DNA of 64,000 bases, taken from assembly GCA_934293575.1 (NCBI GenBank), contig CAKQYU010000002.1:186001-250000 (forward strand), written 5' to 3'. Under the pieces are notes generated by a model. That model was not told where the DNA came from. It made no database searches and worked only from the letters and a program-made list of their open reading frames with translations. A program made the position numbers and the translations under genes. The stretch is from an uncultured Lachnospiraceae bacterium. GTDB taxonomy: Bacteria > Bacillota > Clostridia > Lachnospirales > Lachnospiraceae. Shown piece after piece: positions 1-8,557 of the stretch (the stretch's first letter is position 1; the number at the start of each line of letters is the position of its first letter).

Positions 1-12
1 GTAGGAATAATT

Positions 13-963
13 ATGGCGAATGCGAAAGAGATTCAAAATCGAATAAAAAGTATTCAGGATACCATGAAAATTACCAAAGCCATGTACATGATGTCTTCCA
101 TGAAACTTCGAAAGGCAAGACAGAAGCTGGATAATACAGAACCGTATTTTGACGGATTACAGAAGGAAATATCCGATATTTTACTTCATTTTCCGGATAT
201 GGAGCATTTGTATTTTGATAATCGTCATACCGATAAGGCGGAGACGGTTAAAAAGAAGGGATACATTGTGGTTACCGGCGACAAAGGTATGGCAGGAGCT
301 TATAACCATAATGTAATAAAGGAAGCACAGGATCTGATTGATCAGGAAGAAGACTATCGTTTATTTATTGTTGGTGAACTGGGTAGACAGTTTTTCTACG
401 GCCAGCATTATAATGTGGAACCTTCTTTTCAATTTTCAACCAATAATCCATCCATTCATCGGGCAAGAGTTATGACAGAGCTGATTATTGATTTATACAA
501 AAAAGAAGAGTTGGATGAGGTTTATGTTATATATACCCGTATGATTAATTCCATGAGGGAAGAGGTGCAGGTAGAGAGAATCCTGCCACTGAAAACACAT
601 GAATTTATCAAGGAAGAAATGATAGACGCTTCCAAAATAGGTGATGGTAATTATGATGATGCAGCATTAAAAGAGGCGGATGAGTGGTTTTTCATTTATC
701 CTTCTCCGAGTAAAGTTTTGGAAAAGCTGGTTTATAATTATGTTACCGGTTTTTTATATGGTGTTTTAGTTGAGGGCTCGGCAAGTGAAGAAAATGCCAG
801 AATGATGGCAATGCAGTCGGCAACCGACAATGCAGAGAAAATGCTTGCAGAATTATCGATTGAGTACAATCGTGTAAGGCAGGCCGCCATCACACAGGAG
901 ATTACAGAGGTAATTGGTGGTGCAAAGGCCCTTAAGAAGAAAAAGAAAAAGCAGGAAAGGTGA
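13..963 (+). CDS. atpG: F1F0 ATP synthase gamma subunit
   Basis: Central rotor stalk of the F1 sector, coupling proton or sodium flow to catalysis in the beta subunits; acts at the inner face of the membrane. Both diagnostic ends are visible: the N-terminal helix (AKEIQNRIKSIQDTMKITKA) and the C-terminal helix (RQAAITQEITEVIGGA). At 316 residues it is somewhat longer than the usual 280-290; the protein ends in an unusual lysine run (KKKKKK) after the conserved helix. Followed 9 bases later by atpD, so the gene order G-D-C matches the 3' half of a standard atp operon; atpA and the rest lie off the left edge. ATG start with a GTAGGA motif at the very edge of the window. Confidence 0.97.
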   Translation: MANAKEIQNRIKSIQDTMKITKAMYMMSSMKLRKARQKLDNTEPYFDGLQKEISDILLHFPDMEHLYFDNRHTDKAETVKKKGYIVVTGDKGMAGAYNHNVIKEAQDLIDQEEDYRLFIVGELGRQFFYGQHYNVEPSFQFSTNNPSIHRARVMTELIIDLYKKEELDEVYVIYTRMINSMREEVQVERILPLKTHEFIKEEMIDASKIGDGNYDDAALKEADEWFFIYPSPSKVLEKLVYNYVTGFLYGVLVEGSASEENARMMAMQSATDNAEKMLAELSIEYNRVRQAAITQEITEVIGGAKALKKKKKKQER

Positions 964-972
964 GAATTCATA

Positions 973-2364
973 ATGGAAAATACAGGTAAGATAGTACAGG
1001 TTTCCGGACCTGTCGTAGATGTAGAATTTATAAATGGTGAATTACCTGCCATTAAAGACGCATTATATGTTATGAACGGTGACAAAAAATGCGTGATGGA
1101 AGTTTCTCAGCATATTGGACATAATGTAGTGCGTTGTATTATGCTTGCAGCCAGTGAAGGTCTTGCAAGAGATATGGAAGTTGTTGCAACGGGAAAAGGT
1201 ATTGAAGTTCCTGTTGGAGAACAGACATTGGGACGTTTATTTAATGTGCTTGGTGAAACTCTGGATGATGGTGAAAAACTGGATTCCGGTGAACATTGGG
1301 TTATCCATCGGGAACCACCAACATTTGAGGATCAAAGTCCGGTTGTTGAAATGTTAGAAACCGGTATTAAAGTTATTGATTTGTTAGCACCTTATGCAAA
1401 GGGTGGTAAGATTGGTCTGTTCGGTGGTGCCGGTGTTGGTAAGACAGTATTGATTCAGGAATTGATTAATAACATCGCAAATGAAAGTGGTGGTTATTCC
1501 ATTTTCACAGGTGTTGGAGAACGTTCAAGAGAGGGAAATGACCTTTGGACAGAGATGAAGGAGTCAGGAGTACTTTCCAAAACGGCCTTAGTGTTCGGAC
1601 AGATGAACGAGCCGCCGGGAGCACGTATGCGTGTAGCCGAAACGGGACTTACCATGGCGGAATATTTCCGTGATGTACAAAAACAGGATGTGTTGTTGTT
1701 TATTGATAATATTTTCCGTTTTGTACAGGCTGGTTCTGAGGTATCTGCATTACTTGGACGTATGCCTTCGGCAGTAGGTTATCAGCCAACCCTTGCAAAT
1801 GATTTGGGTGAATTACAGGAAAGAATTGCTTCTACAAAGAATGGTTCCGTTACTTCGGTTCAGGCAGTATATGTTCCGGCGGATGACTTGACAGATCCGG
1901 CTCCTGCAACAACATTCTCCCATCTGGATGCGACAACGGTTCTTTCGCGTAAGATTGTAGAACAGGGTATTTACCCGGCGGTTGATCCTTTGGAGTCAAC
2001 TTCAAGAATTCTGGAAGCGGATGTTGTAGGTGAGGAGCATTACAGTGTTGCCAGACGTGTACAGGAAATGCTTCAGAAATACAAGGAATTGCAGGATATT
2101 ATTGCAATTTTAGGTATGGAAGAACTTTCGGATGAAGATAAGATTACGGTATATCGTGCAAGAAAGGTACAGAGATTCCTTTCTCAGCCGTTCCATGTTG
2201 CAGAAAACTTTACCGGTGTCAAAGGTGTTTTCGTTCCGATTGAAGAGACGATTCGTGGCTTTAAGGCAATATTGGACGGAGAAATGGATGAATATCCGGA
2301 GGCTGCATTCTTTAACGTAGGTACGATAGAGGATGTAAAGGCTAAGGCTGCAACTATGAATTAG
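973..2364 (+). CDS. atpD: F1F0 ATP synthase beta subunit
   Basis: Catalytic nucleotide-binding subunit of F1. The Walker A loop GGAGVGKT is at residues 151-158, followed by the GERSREGNDLW segment, the Walker B-like strand VLLFIDNIFRF, and the ALLGRMPSAVGYQPTLA loop near the catalytic interface. 463 residues, the normal length. Starts 9 bases after atpG stops and is followed by atpC after 41 bases. Nothing is missing. Confidence 0.99.
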   Translation: MENTGKIVQVSGPVVDVEFINGELPAIKDALYVMNGDKKCVMEVSQHIGHNVVRCIMLAASEGLARDMEVVATGKGIEVPVGEQTLGRLFNVLGETLDDGEKLDSGEHWVIHREPPTFEDQSPVVEMLETGIKVIDLLAPYAKGGKIGLFGGAGVGKTVLIQELINNIANESGGYSIFTGVGERSREGNDLWTEMKESGVLSKTALVFGQMNEPPGARMRVAETGLTMAEYFRDVQKQDVLLFIDNIFRFVQAGSEVSALLGRMPSAVGYQPTLANDLGELQERIASTKNGSVTSVQAVYVPADDLTDPAPATTFSHLDATTVLSRKIVEQGIYPAVDPLESTSRILEADVVGEEHYSVARRVQEMLQKYKELQDIIAILGMEELSDEDKITVYRARKVQRFLSQPFHVAENFTGVKGVFVPIEETIRGFKAILDGEMDEYPEAAFFNVGTIEDVKAKAATMN

Positions 2365-2405
2365 TATAAGTACTTCTCTTAGGAAAAGAAAGAAGAGGAT
2401 ATTGT

Positions 2406-2819
2406 ATGAATACATTTTCTTTAAAAATAATTGCATGTGACCGGGTATTTTATGAAGGACAATGTGAGATTTTAGTATTTCCGGGTGTAGATGGACAGAT
2501 GGCTATTATGGCGAACCATGAACAGATGACAACCACGATTGAAGTAGGAGAACTTCGGTTCAAAACACCGGACGGAGAAGAACACATTGCAATTGTTTCG
2601 GATGGATTTTTAAAGGTAAAACACAATCAGGTGGATGTTTTGGTTTATTCCGCCGAAAAACCGGAAGAAATAGATGCGTTCCGTGCAGAGGCTGCGGCTG
2701 AACGTGCAAGAGAGCAGTTGCAGCAAAAACAAAGTATTATGGAATATCATATTTCGACTGCATCTTTAGCCAGAGCAATGGCAAGATTAAGTGGACGGGA
2801 TAAATACTTTACAAAATAA
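2406..2819 (+). CDS. atpC: F1F0 ATP synthase epsilon subunit
   Basis: Small stalk subunit that couples gamma to the c-ring and can restrain ATP hydrolysis. The N-terminal beta-sandwich is recognisable (VFPGVDGQMAIMANHEQMTT, then the GFLKVKHNQVDVLV strand pair), followed by a helical hairpin rich in Ala, Arg and Gln. 137 residues. AAAGAAAGAAGAGGA precedes the ATG. Last gene of the operon: a strong intrinsic terminator begins 14 bases after its stop. Confidence 0.97.
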   Translation: MNTFSLKIIACDRVFYEGQCEILVFPGVDGQMAIMANHEQMTTTIEVGELRFKTPDGEEHIAIVSDGFLKVKHNQVDVLVYSAEKPEEIDAFRAEAAAERAREQLQQKQSIMEYHISTASLARAMARLSGRDKYFTK

Positions 2820-2832
2820 TTTCAGTAAGAAG

Positions 2833-2866
2833 GAGATGTTGTCAGAAGACAATGTCTCTTTTTTTT
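2833..2866 (+). terminator. Intrinsic terminator of the atp operon
   Basis: GAGATGTTGTC and GACAATGTCTC form an 11-pair stem (two wobble pairs) around the loop AGAA, followed by eight T. It directly follows atpC. Confidence 0.9.
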
Positions 2867-2956
2867 CGATTTATCTGGAATTGAATCTATAAAAAATAGT
2901 ATAATATTAAAGAAAGTAATCCGTAAAGAATAAAAGTATGGAGGATTCGTTGTACA

Positions 2957-3892
2957 ATGAGTATAAGAAAATTTCAATTTATATCAGATGAGGATGCATT
3001 GGAAATTGACTGTATGGAAGTAGTGCCGGAAGGAACAATAAAAGGGATTGTACAATTTGTGCATGGAATGTGTGAATATAAGGAACGCTATACCGAATTT
3101 ATGGAGCTGCTGGCAGATCACGGTTATTACTGTGTGATTCATGATAACCGGGGACATGGAAAAAGTATTGAATCAGAAGATGATTTGGGTTATTTTTATG
3201 AAGGTGGTTATCGGGCTTTGATTGAGGATACCCATCAATTGGCAATGTTGACCAAGGATAAAATTGGAAAAAATCTGCCATATATTTTGTTAGGGCACAG
3301 CATGGGTTCGATGATTGTAAGATGTTTTTTGAAACAATATGATGATGTGATTGACAAGCTGATTGTTTTGGGAAGTCCGTCTAAGCTTCCGGGGATGAAG
3401 CCGGTTTTGGCTCTTACAAAGGGAATCGGAAGAATAGAAGGAGAAAAGGAACATTCTAAATTGTTGGATTATATTGTACAAAATTATATGTATGAAAGCT
3501 GGTTTAAGGAAGAAGGCTTACATTCCTGGGTATGTTCGGATAAGGAGGTTGTAGAAAAATATAATGAAGATCCGTTTTGCAATTACACATTTACCATACA
3601 AGGTTATGTGAATCTGATTCAGTTGACAAAGCAGACCTATGATAAGGATGGATGGGAGATGAAAAACCCAAATCTTCCGATTTTCTTTGCATCCGGAAAG
3701 GATGATCCCTGCACCTTAAGTCCGAGGGATTACGGGAAGGCTGTGCATTTTTTGAAAGACAGAGGATATACGAATGTCAGTGCGACTTTGTTTCATGGAA
3801 TGCGGCATGAATTGTTAAATGAAAAAAATAAAGAAAAAGTATATAAGGCAATTTTGGAATTTATCTCGGAAGGAGTTCAATCGCCTGGCTGA
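2957..3892 (+). CDS. Alpha/beta hydrolase, monoacylglycerol lipase/lysophospholipase-like
   Basis: Predicted soluble serine hydrolase of the S33/monoacylglycerol lipase type. Visible motifs: oxyanion region VQFVHGMCEYKERYTEF, HDNRGHGKS, the nucleophile elbow GHSMGS (Ser about residue 115), a late acid region (FFASGKDDPC) and the catalytic histidine in FHGMRHELLNE. No signal peptide. 311 residues. GGAGG lies 12 bases before the ATG; a TATAAT at 2900-2905 supplies a plausible promoter after the atp terminator. The substrate cannot be read from sequence; a short-chain or lysolipid ester is the family expectation. Confidence 0.85.
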   Translation: MSIRKFQFISDEDALEIDCMEVVPEGTIKGIVQFVHGMCEYKERYTEFMELLADHGYYCVIHDNRGHGKSIESEDDLGYFYEGGYRALIEDTHQLAMLTKDKIGKNLPYILLGHSMGSMIVRCFLKQYDDVIDKLIVLGSPSKLPGMKPVLALTKGIGRIEGEKEHSKLLDYIVQNYMYESWFKEEGLHSWVCSDKEVVEKYNEDPFCNYTFTIQGYVNLIQLTKQTYDKDGWEMKNPNLPIFFASGKDDPCTLSPRDYGKAVHFLKDRGYTNVSATLFHGMRHELLNEKNKEKVYKAILEFISEGVQSPG

Positions 3893-3927
3893 GATAAACA
3901 ATCTGTCAATATACAAAGGAGAATGAG

Positions 3928-4611
3928 ATGGAAAGATTCGTGGATTTAAAAGAGATATCGGATGGAAAGAGATATCATCTAAACGATATGGTGAAGGTTG
4001 GTTGTGAGGACTGCAAGGGATGTTTTCATTGTTGTCAGAATATGGGGAATTCTATCGTATTGGATCCATATGATATTTACCGGTTGACAACTTCGTTTAA
4101 TCAGACTTTTGAGCAGTTGTTAATATCGGGGTGCGATTTGAATGTTGTGGACGGCGTGATTTTGCCAAATTTGAAAATGAATCCTCAAACGAACCGGTGT
4201 AATTATTTAAATGAGGAGGGCAGATGCAGTATTCATCCGTACCGACCGTCTATCTGCCGGATTTTCCCACTGGGACGTATTTACGAAAATCGGAGTTTTT
4301 CCTATATTTTACAGGTGGATGAATGTAAGAAAGAAAAGAAAACAAAAGTAAAACTGAAAAAATGGATTGATACACAAAATCTTTCGGAAAATGAAAACTT
4401 TATTATCAACTGGCATTATTTTCTAAAAGATGTGACAAAACAGTTTCCAAATTGTAAGGAAGAGGATGTGAAAGCAATTAATATGTTAATATTAAATGTG
4501 TTTTTTGTAACACTTTATCAGGGCGACCGTGACTTTTATGAACAATATAAGGAACGTATGACATCCGTTAAGGAAATACTGAAGACACAGTATCGTCTGG
4601 TTTTAGAATAG
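3928..4611 (+). CDS. YkgJ-family cysteine cluster protein
   Basis: Cytosolic protein with a metal-binding cysteine cluster. The pattern is CEDCKGCFHCC near residue 30, a CNYLNEEGRCSIHPYRPSICRIFPLG segment around residues 90-115, and a further Cys in VDECKKEKK; this matches the YkgJ/zinc- or iron-chelating family (Pfam PF03692). The biochemical role of the family is unknown. It follows the hydrolase by 35 bases and precedes a dehydrogenase by 15 bases, so the three are probably cotranscribed. RBS AAAGGAGAATG overlaps the approach to the ATG. Confidence 0.85.
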   Translation: MERFVDLKEISDGKRYHLNDMVKVGCEDCKGCFHCCQNMGNSIVLDPYDIYRLTTSFNQTFEQLLISGCDLNVVDGVILPNLKMNPQTNRCNYLNEEGRCSIHPYRPSICRIFPLGRIYENRSFSYILQVDECKKEKKTKVKLKKWIDTQNLSENENFIINWHYFLKDVTKQFPNCKEEDVKAINMLILNVFFVTLYQGDRDFYEQYKERMTSVKEILKTQYRLVLE

Positions 4612-4626
4612 AAGGGAGTTATTCAT

Positions 4627-5622
4627 ATGAAAATATTATTTTATGATGCAATGAATTATGATAAAGAATCCTTTGATCTGCAATTGAAAAAATTCAAGGA
4701 TATTTCCATTACGTATCAGGAAATCGATTTATCGTTAAAAACGGTTTCTCTTGCAAAAGGATATGATGCAATCTGTGTTTTTGTAAATTCGGATTTATCG
4801 GGAATTGTGCTGGAAAAACTTCATGAGATAGGCATCTCATTGGTGCTGCTTCGATGTGCAGGGTTTAACAATGTGGATTTGTCAAAAGCACAGGAATATG
4901 GAATTACCATACTGCGGGTGCCGGGATATTCTCCGGAGGCGGTTGCTGAACTTGCAATGACGTTGGCACTTAGTGTAAATCGTCATATCCATAAAAGTTA
5001 TATTCGTGTCAGGGAAAACAATTTCAGTTTGAATGGATTGACCGGAGTTAATTTTTTCGGTAAGACAGCGGGTATAATCGGAACCGGTAAAATCGGAGCC
5101 GCAATGTGTAGGATCTGCCGTGGATTTGGAATGAATGTAATTGCCTATGATATGTATCAGAATCCGGATTTAAAGGATTTTGTGGTGTACAAGCCATTAG
5201 AGGATGTGCTGCGGGAAAGTGATTTGATTTCCCTGCATTGTCCGTTGATGGAAGAAACAAAGCATATGATTAATAAGGATACGATTGCTATTATGAAAGA
5301 TAATGTGATTTTGGTAAATACCTCAAGAGGCGGACTTGTGAAATCAGAGGATTTGATTGCGGGCATCCGGAACAAGAAATTCTTTGGTGTAGGTCTTGAT
5401 GTATATGAGGAGGAAAGCAGGAATGTATTTGAAAATAGGGAAAATGAATTGTTAGAGTCTTCCATTACGGCAAGATTGTTATCCTTCCCAAATGTGATTA
5501 TTACATCTCATCAGGGATTTCTGACCCAAGAAGCATTATTGTCAATCAGTCAGACGACACTTCAAAATGCGATGGATTATCAGAATGGAAATATCTGTGA
5601 GGCAAATGTTGTAAAGCTTTGA
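4627..5622 (+). CDS. D-2-hydroxyacid dehydrogenase (D-lactate dehydrogenase-like)
   Basis: NAD-dependent reductase of 2-oxo acids, probably pyruvate to D-lactate. The Rossmann motif GTGKIG sits near residue 158 after the LTGVNFFGKTAGIIG strand. Catalytic positions are visible: Arg in NTSRGGLVKSEDL, Glu in LDVYEEESR and His in ITSHQGFLT; the RCAGFNNVD signature marks the D-lactate/hydroxyisocaproate branch. 331 residues, the usual length. GAAGGGAG lies 8 bases before the ATG. FldH-like aryl-lactate activity cannot be excluded from sequence. Confidence 0.88.
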   Translation: MKILFYDAMNYDKESFDLQLKKFKDISITYQEIDLSLKTVSLAKGYDAICVFVNSDLSGIVLEKLHEIGISLVLLRCAGFNNVDLSKAQEYGITILRVPGYSPEAVAELAMTLALSVNRHIHKSYIRVRENNFSLNGLTGVNFFGKTAGIIGTGKIGAAMCRICRGFGMNVIAYDMYQNPDLKDFVVYKPLEDVLRESDLISLHCPLMEETKHMINKDTIAIMKDNVILVNTSRGGLVKSEDLIAGIRNKKFFGVGLDVYEEESRNVFENRENELLESSITARLLSFPNVIITSHQGFLTQEALLSISQTTLQNAMDYQNGNICEANVVKL

Positions 5623-5639
5623 TTTGCTTAAAAAATAGC

Positions 5640-5667
5640 TTGTGGATATGAAAAATTAAGGTATAAT
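5640..5667 (+). promoter_or_regulatory. Promoter of the pyrF-pyrK-pyrD operon
   Basis: TTGTGG (5640-5645), 16-base spacer, TATAAT (5662-5667). It lies just after the stop of the dehydrogenase and predicts a start near 5674, giving a leader of about 70 bases with a stem-loop. Confidence 0.7.
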
Positions 5668-5690
5668 AAAGAATAGAAAATGATATGGAG

Positions 5691-5719
5691 ATTGCGGAAT
5701 ACATTTTGTATTTCGCAAT
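5691..5719 (+). promoter_or_regulatory. Stem-loop in the pyrF leader
   Basis: ATTGCGGAATACA pairs with TGTATTTCGCAAT (13 pairs, one G-U) around a TTT loop. No T-tract follows, so it is not a simple terminator; it ends 15 bases before the AGGAGG of pyrF and is very near the predicted 5' end. Could stabilise the mRNA or take part in regulation; no PyrR-type binding loop is recognised. Confidence 0.6.
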
Positions 5720-5745
5720 TTCTGTGTGAAGTACAGGAGGATATT

Positions 5746-6672
5746 ATGATAAATACTTTAGTGAACAAGATTGCAACTTTAAATGCACCGGTTGTTGTTG
5801 GATTGGATCCGATGCTTGCTTATGTTCCGGAACATATTCAAAAGGCAGCATTTGAACAGTACGGAGAGACCTTAGAGGGTGCCGGAGAAGCAATCTGGCA
5901 GTTTAATAAGGCAATTGTTGATGCAACCTATGATCTGATTCCGGCAGTAAAACCACAGATTGCCATGTATGAGCAGTTTGGGATTCCGGGTTTGGTTGCA
6001 TTTGAGAAAACCTGTGCGTATTGTAAAGAAAAAGGTCTGGTTGTCATTGGTGATATAAAACGTGGTGATATCGGTTCCACTTCCGGAGCATATGCGACCG
6101 GACATATTGGTAAGGTAACAGTTGGTTCAAAGCGTTATTCCGGATTTTCAGAGGATTTTGTAACAGTGAATCCATATCTTGGTACAGATGGAGTAAAACC
6201 ATTTGTGGATGTATGTAAAGAAGAGAATAAGGGTATTTTTGTTCTTGTTAAAACATCCAATCCGTCTTCGGGAGAATTTCAGGATCAGTTAGTTGATGGC
6301 ACACCATTGTATGAACTGGTAGCGAAAAAGGTAGTTGAATGGGGAGCAGACTGCATGGGTGATGTTTACAGTAATGTCGGTTGTGTGGTTGGTGCAACAT
6401 ATCCGGAAATGGGAAAAGTCCTTCGTAAGTTAATGCCAAAGACATATATTTTAGTACCGGGTTACGGTGCACAGGGTGGTAAGGCAGAAGATTTGGTAGC
6501 ATATTTTAATCCGGATGGATTGGGAGCAATTGTAAATTCTTCCCGTGGAATTATAGCTGCTTATAAGCAGGAGAAATATGAGAAATTTGGAGCTGCTAAT
6601 TTTGCTGATGCATCCCGTCAGGCTGTTGTTGATATGATTGAGGATATTACAGGCGCACTGGCACATAAATAA
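5746..6672 (+). CDS. pyrF: Orotidine-5'-phosphate decarboxylase
   Basis: Last step of de novo UMP synthesis (OMP to UMP). The start at 5746 is chosen because AGGAGG lies 5 bases upstream and the upstream in-frame codons fall inside the leader hairpin. 308 residues, typical of the longer type 2 PyrF family. Catalytic Lys/Asp cluster is visible in VVIGDIKRGDIGSTS; phosphate-binding residues in the C-terminal LVPGYGAQGG and NSSRGI segments. First gene of pyrF-pyrK-pyrD: pyrK follows after 23 bases. Confidence 0.97.
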   Translation: MINTLVNKIATLNAPVVVGLDPMLAYVPEHIQKAAFEQYGETLEGAGEAIWQFNKAIVDATYDLIPAVKPQIAMYEQFGIPGLVAFEKTCAYCKEKGLVVIGDIKRGDIGSTSGAYATGHIGKVTVGSKRYSGFSEDFVTVNPYLGTDGVKPFVDVCKEENKGIFVLVKTSNPSSGEFQDQLVDGTPLYELVAKKVVEWGADCMGDVYSNVGCVVGATYPEMGKVLRKLMPKTYILVPGYGAQGGKAEDLVAYFNPDGLGAIVNSSRGIIAAYKQEKYEKFGAANFADASRQAVVDMIEDITGALAHK

Positions 6673-6695
6673 AATGAATAAGTGGAGGCGTACAT

Positions 6696-7460
6696 ATGAG
6701 TGCAGTAAAGATGACCGCAAAGGTTCGAAAACAGGAAAAGCTTGCGAGTGATATTTATAGTCTGGTGTTATACGCACCGAATATAGCGATTCAGGCGAAG
6801 GCAGGACAATTTGTTTCTGTATATAGTATGGATGGGGCAAATCTGCTGCCAAGACCGATTAGTTTGTGTGAAGTTGATAAAGAAGAGGGTACAATCCGTC
6901 TGGTTTACCGTGTGGTTGGAAAAGGAACCAGAGAATTCTCACAATTGATAGTGGGGAATACAATTGAAGTGATGGGACCTTTGGGAAATGGATTTACCTT
7001 AAAGAACAAAACCGCTATTTTGATTGGAGGAGGAATTGGTATTCCGCCGATGGTTGAACTTGCAAAGGAATTAAACTGTGAGAAAAATATTGTTTTGGGT
7101 TTCCGGGATGAGACTTTTTTGCTGGAGGATTTAGAACCAAGAGGAGAAGTTTATATTGCGAGTGAAGATGGTAAAACTGGCGTAAAGGGAAATGTTATTG
7201 ATGCCATTTTACAGTACGATATCAAGGCAGACATCATTTATGCATGTGGACCGACACCAATGTTACGTGCGATTAAAGAATATGCGAAAGAAAATCATAT
7301 GGAAGCACAGTTGTCTCTGGAAGAAAAAATGGCATGCGGAATTGGAGCATGTTTGGCATGTGTATGTAAAACGAATGAAGTGGATGATCATAGTCATGTA
7401 AAGAATAAAAGAATCTGTAAAGATGGTCCGGTGTTTGATGCAGAGGAGGTGGATTTTTAA
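6696..7460 (+). CDS. pyrK: Dihydroorotate dehydrogenase electron transfer subunit
   Basis: FAD and [2Fe-2S] subunit that passes electrons from the PyrDB flavin to NAD+. The N-terminal FAD-binding barrel has RPISLCEV; the NAD-binding half has GGGIGIPPMVEL and ACGPTPMLRAI; the C-terminal cluster ligands are in MACGIGACLACVCK plus a last Cys in ICKDGPVF. 254 residues. Its stop codon shares one base with the pyrD start, which fits a fixed two-subunit complex. Confidence 0.97.
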   Translation: MSAVKMTAKVRKQEKLASDIYSLVLYAPNIAIQAKAGQFVSVYSMDGANLLPRPISLCEVDKEEGTIRLVYRVVGKGTREFSQLIVGNTIEVMGPLGNGFTLKNKTAILIGGGIGIPPMVELAKELNCEKNIVLGFRDETFLLEDLEPRGEVYIASEDGKTGVKGNVIDAILQYDIKADIIYACGPTPMLRAIKEYAKENHMEAQLSLEEKMACGIGACLACVCKTNEVDDHSHVKNKRICKDGPVFDAEEVDF

Positions 7461-8362
7461 TGAATCTTTCGGTAAATATTGCAGGTGTGGAATTTAAAAA
7501 TCCGGTTACGGTTGCGTCGGGGACTTTTGGCTCAGGTGCAGAATATAAAGATTTTGTTGACTTAAATTTATTAGGTGCAGTGACAACAAAGGGCGTGGCA
7601 AATGTTCCCTGGCCGGGCAATCCGACTCCGAGAATTGCAGAAACCTATGGTGGAATGATGAATGCGGTTGGTTTACAAAATCCCGGAATCGATGTATTTT
7701 GCGGAAGGGATATACCGTTTCTTAATGAATACGATACAAGGATTATTGTAAATGTCTGTGGAAAGACGGAAAAGGACTATGTTGAGGTCGTAGAGCGGTT
7801 GGCGGATGAAAAGGTTGATATGCTTGAGATTAATGTATCCTGCCCGAATGTAAAAGAAGGAGGAATTGCTTTTGGTCAGAATCCGGCTGCATTGGAAAAG
7901 ATTACAAAGGCAGTAAAACAAAAAGCAAAACAGCCGGTTATCATGAAGCTAAGTCCGAATGTCACAGATATTACGGAAATGGCAAAGGCGGCACAGGCGG
8001 GTGGTGCGGATGCATTATCTTTGATTAATACATTGACAGGAATGAAAATAGATATTAACCGTAGACAATTTGCTGTTGCCAATAAGACCGGAGGCGTATC
8101 GGGACCTGCAATCAAGCCGATTGCGGTAAGAATGGTTTATCAGGTGGCAAACGCAGTAAATTTGCCGATTATCGGTATGGGCGGAATCTGCAATTATGAG
8201 GATGCAATCGAATTTATGATGGCAGGTGCCACAATGGTTTCTGTTGGTACAGCAAATTTCCATAATCCATATGTAACGATGGAAATAATTGACGGAATGA
8301 AGCAATTTATGCAGGAAAAGGGAATTGAAAACATAAATGAAATTATTGGCTGCGTAAAATAA
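7460..8362 (+). CDS. pyrD: Dihydroorotate dehydrogenase, catalytic subunit (class 1B)
   Basis: FMN enzyme oxidising dihydroorotate to orotate, with PyrK as partner. Motifs: VTVASGTFGSGAEY, NAVGLQNPG, INVSCPNVKEGG (active-site Cys), KLSPNVTDI, and the FMN phosphate loops GGICNYEDA and GATMVSVGTA. 300 residues. ATG overlaps the pyrK stop by one base; GAGGAGGTGG lies just upstream inside pyrK. About 195 bases without a gene follow before pyrE. Confidence 0.97.
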   Translation: MNLSVNIAGVEFKNPVTVASGTFGSGAEYKDFVDLNLLGAVTTKGVANVPWPGNPTPRIAETYGGMMNAVGLQNPGIDVFCGRDIPFLNEYDTRIIVNVCGKTEKDYVEVVERLADEKVDMLEINVSCPNVKEGGIAFGQNPAALEKITKAVKQKAKQPVIMKLSPNVTDITEMAKAAQAGGADALSLINTLTGMKIDINRRQFAVANKTGGVSGPAIKPIAVRMVYQVANAVNLPIIGMGGICNYEDAIEFMMAGATMVSVGTANFHNPYVTMEIIDGMKQFMQEKGIENINEIIGCVK

Positions 8363-8452
8363 TATTCATGCAATAAGTGGCAATGGACATACCCCTCGGA
8401 TACGGCAGAATGATGGTTTTCTGTTTCACTGTCTGGAGATGAATGAAATTCG

Positions 8453-8481
8453 TTGAAAAATGAGTATATATATGCTATAGT
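8453..8481 (+). promoter_or_regulatory. Separate promoter of pyrE
   Basis: TTGAAA (8453-8458), 17-base spacer ending in TGC, TATAGT (8476-8481), i.e. a strong promoter with an extended -10. The predicted transcript starts near 8488 and has a leader of about 70 bases. Confidence 0.8.
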
Positions 8482-8511
8482 AAAACAGATTAATGGTTCC
8501 TTTTTGGGAAT

Positions 8512-8531
8512 AGGGATTTTTTGGAATCCCT
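8512..8531 (+). promoter_or_regulatory. Stem-loop in the pyrE leader
   Basis: AGGGATT pairs with AATCCCT around TTTTGG. A weaker TTCC/GGAA hairpin lies just before it (8497-8510). It ends about 10 bases before the AGGAGG of pyrE. No long T-tract follows. Confidence 0.45.
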
Positions 8532-8557
8532 GCGAATACAGGAGGTTTTAAGATACA

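Noticed and set aside
738..1085. 115-residue minus-strand frame over atpG and atpD
   Set aside because: Antisense shadow of two clear genes; no RBS or family match.
5680..5745. N-terminal extension of PyrF by 22 residues
   Set aside because: It runs through the leader hairpin; AGGAGG lies directly before ATG 5746.
5673..5745. PyrR-type attenuator before pyrF
   Set aside because: No terminator T-tract and no PyrR-binding loop; only one hairpin.
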